From positions 1-21,770 of the forward strand of contig JAFSXW010000084.1 of NCBI GenBank assembly GCA_017443885.1: a DNA stretch of 21,770 nt, in the 5' to 3' direction. Below are positions 20,884 through 21,770 of this stretch, piece by piece (the first letter of the stretch is position 1; the number at the start of each line of letters is the position of its first letter). Under the pieces are notes generated by a model. The model was not told the DNA's origin and searched no databases. It saw only the letters and a program-made list of their open reading frames with translations. Both the position numbers and the translations under genes were made by a program. The DNA is from Clostridia bacterium (GTDB lineage Bacteria; Bacillota; Clostridia; Christensenellales; UBA1242).

Positions 20884-21690
20884 ATGAAAACAGTTGTGAT
20901 AACGGGCTCTGCAAGGGGCTTTGGCCTAGCAATGGCAAAAGATTTTAGAAGGAATAATTTTAATGTTGTTTTAAGTGATATCGGTGAAGAGAATTTGAAA
21001 TTAGCAAAAGCAGAACTAGAAAAAATAGCATCAGAGGGGGAAGTGCTAACTGCTGTTTGTGATGTTACAAAATCTGCAAATTTAGAAGCTTTATGGCAAA
21101 AAAGTGCCGAAAAATTTGCAAAAATAGACATTTGGATTAATAATGCAGGGGTTAACCAGCCAGATTTGCCCGTTTGCATGCTTAAAGAAAGTGATATAGA
21201 TTTTCTTTTAAATGTTGATTTAAAAGGTGCTATTAATGGAAGCCGTGTTGCATTTAGAGAAATGGCAAAGCAGGGGTTTGGCCAAATTTATAATGTGGAA
21301 GGTTATGGTAGTAATGATGCCATGAAAACAGGCCTCACTATTTATGGAACAGCAAAAAGAGCTATAACATATTTCACTGAAGCACTCGCTAAAGAAAGTG
21401 AAAGCCATTATGGAGATAAAATTTTAGTAAACAGATTAACCCCTGGCATTATGATTACAAACTTTTTAACTTCAGCTAATGGTGGGGCAACAAAAGTTGA
21501 ATTAAGTGATAAAGTGAAAAAAGTTTATAACATTTTAGGGGATTATCCAGAAACAATATCTGCTTATGTTGTGCCAAAAATGATAAACAATAAAAAGAAT
21601 AATGCTAAAATTGCATGGCTAACAACAGCAAGGGCATTTGGTAAATTTTTTAAAGCTTTATTTAAAAAGAATAATTATTTTGAAAAATAA
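20884..21690 (+). CDS. Short-chain dehydrogenase/reductase (SDR)
   Basis: A 268-residue classical-type SDR, a cytoplasmic NAD(P)-dependent oxidoreductase. The cofactor motif is TGSARGFG (about 6-13), DIGEEN follows strand 2, NNAG is near residue 86, and the catalytic set is Ser143, Tyr154 and Lys158 (YGTAK). The downstream NRLTPGIMITNFL is the usual 'PG' loop. The segment EGYGSNDAMKTGLTIYGTAK resembles the chlorophyll b reductase-like (NYC1/NOL) branch, which is widespread as uncharacterised SDRs in bacteria; no chlorophyll role is implied. The substrate is unknown. The frame can be extended to a TTG at 20830, but that would place the promoter in the coding sequence; the ATG at 20884 gives the canonical start. 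Single-gene unit followed by a long terminator. Confidence 0.9.
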   Translation: MKTVVITGSARGFGLAMAKDFRRNNFNVVLSDIGEENLKLAKAELEKIASEGEVLTAVCDVTKSANLEALWQKSAEKFAKIDIWINNAGVNQPDLPVCMLKESDIDFLLNVDLKGAINGSRVAFREMAKQGFGQIYNVEGYGSNDAMKTGLTIYGTAKRAITYFTEALAKESESHYGDKILVNRLTPGIMITNFLTSANGGATKVELSDKVKKVYNILGDYPETISAYVVPKMINNKKNNAKIAWLTTARAFGKFFKALFKKNNYFEK

Positions 21691-21694
21691 GATA

Positions 21695-21743
21695 AGAAGT
21701 GGGCCGGTTTTTAATTTAAAACTGGCCTACTTCTATTTTTTTC
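21695..21743 (+). terminator. Terminator of the short-chain dehydrogenase gene
   Basis: The arms at 21695-21711 and 21718-21734 form a 17-bp stem with two G-U pairs and a six-base loop, followed by the T run at 21736-21742. Confidence 0.92.
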
Positions 21744-21770
21744 TTGTAAAAATAAAAAATATGTTGTAAT

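Noticed and set aside
20884..21690. Chlorophyll metabolism role for the short-chain dehydrogenase
   Set aside because: Resemblance to the NYC1/NOL branch is limited to the active-site segment, and nothing else in the window points to pigments.

Overview
The window is AT-rich and has the look of a low-GC anaerobic Bacillota (Firmicutes) chromosome. Shine-Dalgarno (SD) sites are strong AGGAGG-type, proteins are rich in Lys, Asn and Ile, there is a lipoprotein signal peptide, and genes are followed by hairpin-plus-T-run terminators. A 4Fe-4S flavoenzyme of the old yellow enzyme/2,4-dienoyl-CoA reductase class, an iron-dependent alcohol dehydrogenase and a short archaeal-type aspartyl-tRNA synthetase fit an uncultured gut-type clostridial lineage. 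The species cannot be named from the sequence. All 17 confident genes stop with TAA (13) or TAG (4), never TGA. No phage genes, insertion sequences or CRISPR arrays are visible.

Layout. 1-3510 (+): a flavin/Fe-S oxidoreductase with its own terminator, then murD. 3628-6635 (-): a YgjV-like membrane protein, a GufA-type ZIP metal transporter and an O-antigen ligase/polymerase-like membrane protein, read in that order. 6878-11113 (+): a 1411-residue surface lipoprotein with MBG-like repeats, an apparent RsgI-type middle domain, a helical region and three C-terminal repeats. 11169-12759 (-): a four-helix membrane protein, a candidate small RNA, a nitroreductase and tRNA-Ser(UGA). 12975-16156 (+): an SCP2-like protein, an Fe-alcohol dehydrogenase and the archaeal-type AspRS. 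Around 17.1 kb a family 8 glycosyltransferase (-) and a small membrane-anchored protein (+) diverge; enolase (+) follows. 19090-20688 (-): a membrane-linked XRE regulator with a zinc ribbon and a TtcA-like PP-loop ATPase. 20884-21690 (+): a short-chain dehydrogenase.

How the genes relate. Most are housekeeping or single-gene units rather than one pathway. Envelope functions recur: murD, the ligase-like protein, the lipoprotein, glycosyltransferase 8 and several small membrane proteins. Two regulatory layouts stand out. Several genes have a -10 box only a few bases upstream of the SD. Three genes without an SD have a -10 box exactly six bases before the start codon, which predicts leaderless mRNAs.

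The items most worth a second look are the lipoprotein with the RsgI-like Asn-Pro domain, the GC-richer candidate small RNA near 11.85 kb, and the predicted leaderless genes. All functional statements rest on recognising motifs by eye; no database search was run.
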